A DNA stretch of 64,000 bases, taken from positions 186,001-250,000 of the forward strand of contig CAWCTF010000006.1 in assembly GCA_963798435.1 (NCBI GenBank), written 5' to 3'. The position numbers and the translations under genes are program-made. This DNA comes from JALHST01 sp963798435. Lineage in GTDB: Bacteria > Bacteroidota > Bacteroidia > Flavobacteriales > Flavobacteriaceae. Positions 62,399-64,000 of this stretch are shown in pieces. Position 1 is the stretch's first letter, and each line of letters opens with the position of its first letter. Under the pieces are notes generated by a model, which worked only from the letters and a program-made list of their open reading frames with translations, ran no database searches and had not been told where the DNA came from.

Positions 62399-64000
62399 TT
62401 ATTCTGTTTTAGGGATTCGATAAATCGGATATTGCAAATGTTCAGGTTCATAATATTTTGAATGTTCGAACAGCCATTGTAACTGTGCGTACCAATTATT
62501 GGCAAATTCGGGCTCCCCTAATTTTTTAGACGCAAAGTTTGATTTCAACAACGAATCGTTTTCGAGCATTTCGAAGGCGATATCCTCGAAAACATAGGGT
62601 GAAAAACCTTCCTTCTCTTGTAAGATGGTGTCGAAAAAGTTCCAGTTGAAAAAAGAATCGACCGCCGCGGGTTCCAAGGTCTCCATTATATATCGAATAC
62701 CTGGCTGATTGGTAGGAACATAAAGGTCTCCCTTATTAAAATTTACTTGCCGCGTGCGTTGTTCGACCTTGGTGTCAAAATGCGGATAATGGCCTTCAAA
62801 AGCTTCGTTCCTGGTTTTGTAGGATTCGATGCGATAAGATTGAACGGTCATTAGGGAGTCCTTTTCCAGGATACTGAAATCGATTTTGTTCAATTGCAAA
62901 AGATCGACGATCTTATGCCATCCATGTTTAACGAGATATGCCTCTGGTATTGCTACCGAATCAGTAGCAATAAAATAGTCCCTATATTCGACTTTCTTAG
63001 TAAAAGGGCGATTCCGGTCATATTTAAGACGTGGGAAACCGGTCACGGGACTTATCAAGGTATCTGCTTCGAATCCTTTAAAATCTAAAACGGAGGAACG
63101 GGTCGTATCTACTTCCCAGCGCAATGGGTAGTATTTTTGATTTAAAGAGGCTACGTCGCTATTTCTTCGAAGTTCCTTGATTTTCTTTCCCTCCACCTCG
63201 GCAATATTCAGCATTTGCACAAGCAGCTCATAGGTCCCTTCAACGCGCTGCTTATAGGGTTTCAGCATATGGGTCTCAACCATCATACCAAGTGTATTCC
63301 AGAGCGTGGTATACCCCGTGGAGTACCTCGGAGAATCCATGAATTGAGAAAATCCCGTTTCTGGAACTTGATTAAATACATTGACGTAGGGGGTAATGTC
63401 CCAGTTGGCCTTGGCCAGTGAATTTTGAAGTTCGGGCATGATCGAATCATGCACATAGCGCCCTAATTCCCCACCTAATTTATCATGTTGTGTAAAGAGA
63501 TGGGTTAACGTGTATTGATAATCAGCACCATTGCTTACATGGTTGTCGATAAAGATATCGGGTTTTACCAAATGAAAAATCTGAGCGAAGGTGCGGGCAT
63601 TCTTGGTGTCGGTTTTGATAAAGTCCCTGTTGAGGTCATAATTTTGGGCATTCCCTCGAAAACCATACGATTTAGGGCCATTTTGATTGGCGCGTGTCGT
63701 ACTATTCCTGTTCAGGGATCCACCTACATTATATATGGGGATGGTGGCCACGACCGTGTTTTTGGGTGCCGCCAATTTTCCGGTAACCAAGTCACGAAAG
63801 AGGAGCATAGTGGCATCTATACCATCGCTTTCTCCGGGATGTATGCCATTATTGATCAGTATCAGGGTCTTTTCATTTCCAATTTTCTGAAAATTGAAAT
63901 TGCCTTCCGGATTATAGGTTACAAGATGCAATGGATGGCCACTATCTGTTTCGCCTATGGTTTGAATGTTAACCACTGAAAATTCTTTGGCCAACGCAAT
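62399..64000 (-). CDS. M14 family zinc carboxypeptidase-like protein, N-terminus outside the window
   Basis: 533 codons are visible and the frame stays open to the window edge; the signal peptide and first residues are missing. The zinc motif HxxE is in NNGIHPGESDG, with the third ligand in FIDNHVSNGADYQY. NRDFIKTDTKNA and the substrate-side YDLN are conserved in this branch. Homologues are exported carboxypeptidases. The ~240 residues after the catalytic domain are beta-rich and without a named motif. The TTG near 63994 is internal, not the start. Confidence 0.88.
   Translation of the reverse strand: MALAKEFSVVNIQTIGETDSGHPLHLVTYNPEGNFNFQKIGNEKTLILINNGIHPGESDGIDATMLLFRDLVTGKLAAPKNTVVATIPIYNVGGSLNRNSTTRANQNGPKSYGFRGNAQNYDLNRDFIKTDTKNARTFAQIFHLVKPDIFIDNHVSNGADYQYTLTHLFTQHDKLGGELGRYVHDSIMPELQNSLAKANWDITPYVNVFNQVPETGFSQFMDSPRYSTGYTTLWNTLGMMVETHMLKPYKQRVEGTYELLVQMLNIAEVEGKKIKELRRNSDVASLNQKYYPLRWEVDTTRSSVLDFKGFEADTLISPVTGFPRLKYDRNRPFTKKVEYRDYFIATDSVAIPEAYLVKHGWHKIVDLLQLNKIDFSILEKDSLMTVQSYRIESYKTRNEAFEGHYPHFDTKVEQRTRQVNFNKGDLYVPTNQPGIRYIMETLEPAAVDSFFNWNFFDTILQEKEGFSPYVFEDIAFEMLENDSLLKSNFASKKLGEPEFANNWYAQLQWLFEHSKYYEPEHLQYPIYRIPKTE

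Noticed and set aside
1..64000. tRNA or rRNA genes
   Set aside because: I looked in the larger spacers for cloverleaf arms and conserved tRNA boxes and saw none; a tRNAscan-SE run would settle this.

Overview
The window reads as a chromosome segment of a marine-type Flavobacteriaceae (Bacteroidota). The evidence is type IX secretion (T9SS type B) C-terminal domains, several lineage-restricted small families, TAnnTTTG promoter elements with almost no Shine-Dalgarno sequences, frequent TTG starts, and a pyrE-SRPBCC-birA-rsfS-ftsH-LUD-cdsA-psd-ACBP block typical of the family. The genus cannot be fixed from the sequence alone. I see no rRNA, tRNA, CRISPR array or intact insertion sequence.

Layout. 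1-3941: end of gpmI, a small ankyrin protein, a 55-aa membrane protein, an M48 and an M15 peptidase. 4138-18182 (minus strand) is the accessory highlight: about 14 kb of secreted surface-fibre genes in two cassettes. Each has a long repetitive fibre protein with a shared N-terminal cap domain, and ends in a 381-390 aa T9SS type B protein placed 0-1 bp behind the preceding gene. Cassette 1 (18182-12596) has a coiled-coil/tandem-repeat fibre broken by many indels. Cassette 2 (12430-4138) has a roughly 1830-aa collagen-like fibre broken by one single-base frameshift, followed by a C1q-like fibre. 18508-23133 runs divergently: two paralogous carboxypeptidase-regulatory-like proteins, a DUF6702 protein and an M1 aminopeptidase. 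23221-30876: tatA, PAP2 phosphatase, O-methyltransferase, GNAT, kynureninase, MFS transporter, clpP, kynurenine monooxygenase. 31076-42441: coiled-coil degenerate zinc-ribbon protein, Nif3-like protein, lpxK, TPR hybrid histidine kinase overlapping gapA, lipA, creatininase-like protein, sterol desaturase and a two-component system. 42673-50058: outer-membrane protein, DoxX-like protein, small membrane protein, valS, DUF1573 protein, PDZ aspartyl protease. 50214-54927: aminotransferase, murB, two ECF sigma factors with one anti-sigma factor. 55011-61784: the phospholipid/FtsH/BirA/PyrE housekeeping block. 61792-64000: a Nudix hydrolase and the 3' part of an M14 peptidase gene.

How genes work together. 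The fibre cassettes probably make surface filaments or stalks secreted through the Sec and T9SS machinery. kynU and kmo are the middle steps of tryptophan catabolism. cdsA and psd act in phosphatidylethanolamine synthesis and lpxK in lipid A synthesis. The two-component system faces an outer-membrane protein gene that has a strong hairpin in its leader. The most noteworthy observations are the two-cassette fibre locus, its frameshifts (natural decay or switching versus sequencing error in repeats), and the sequence modules shared between its otherwise different fibre proteins.
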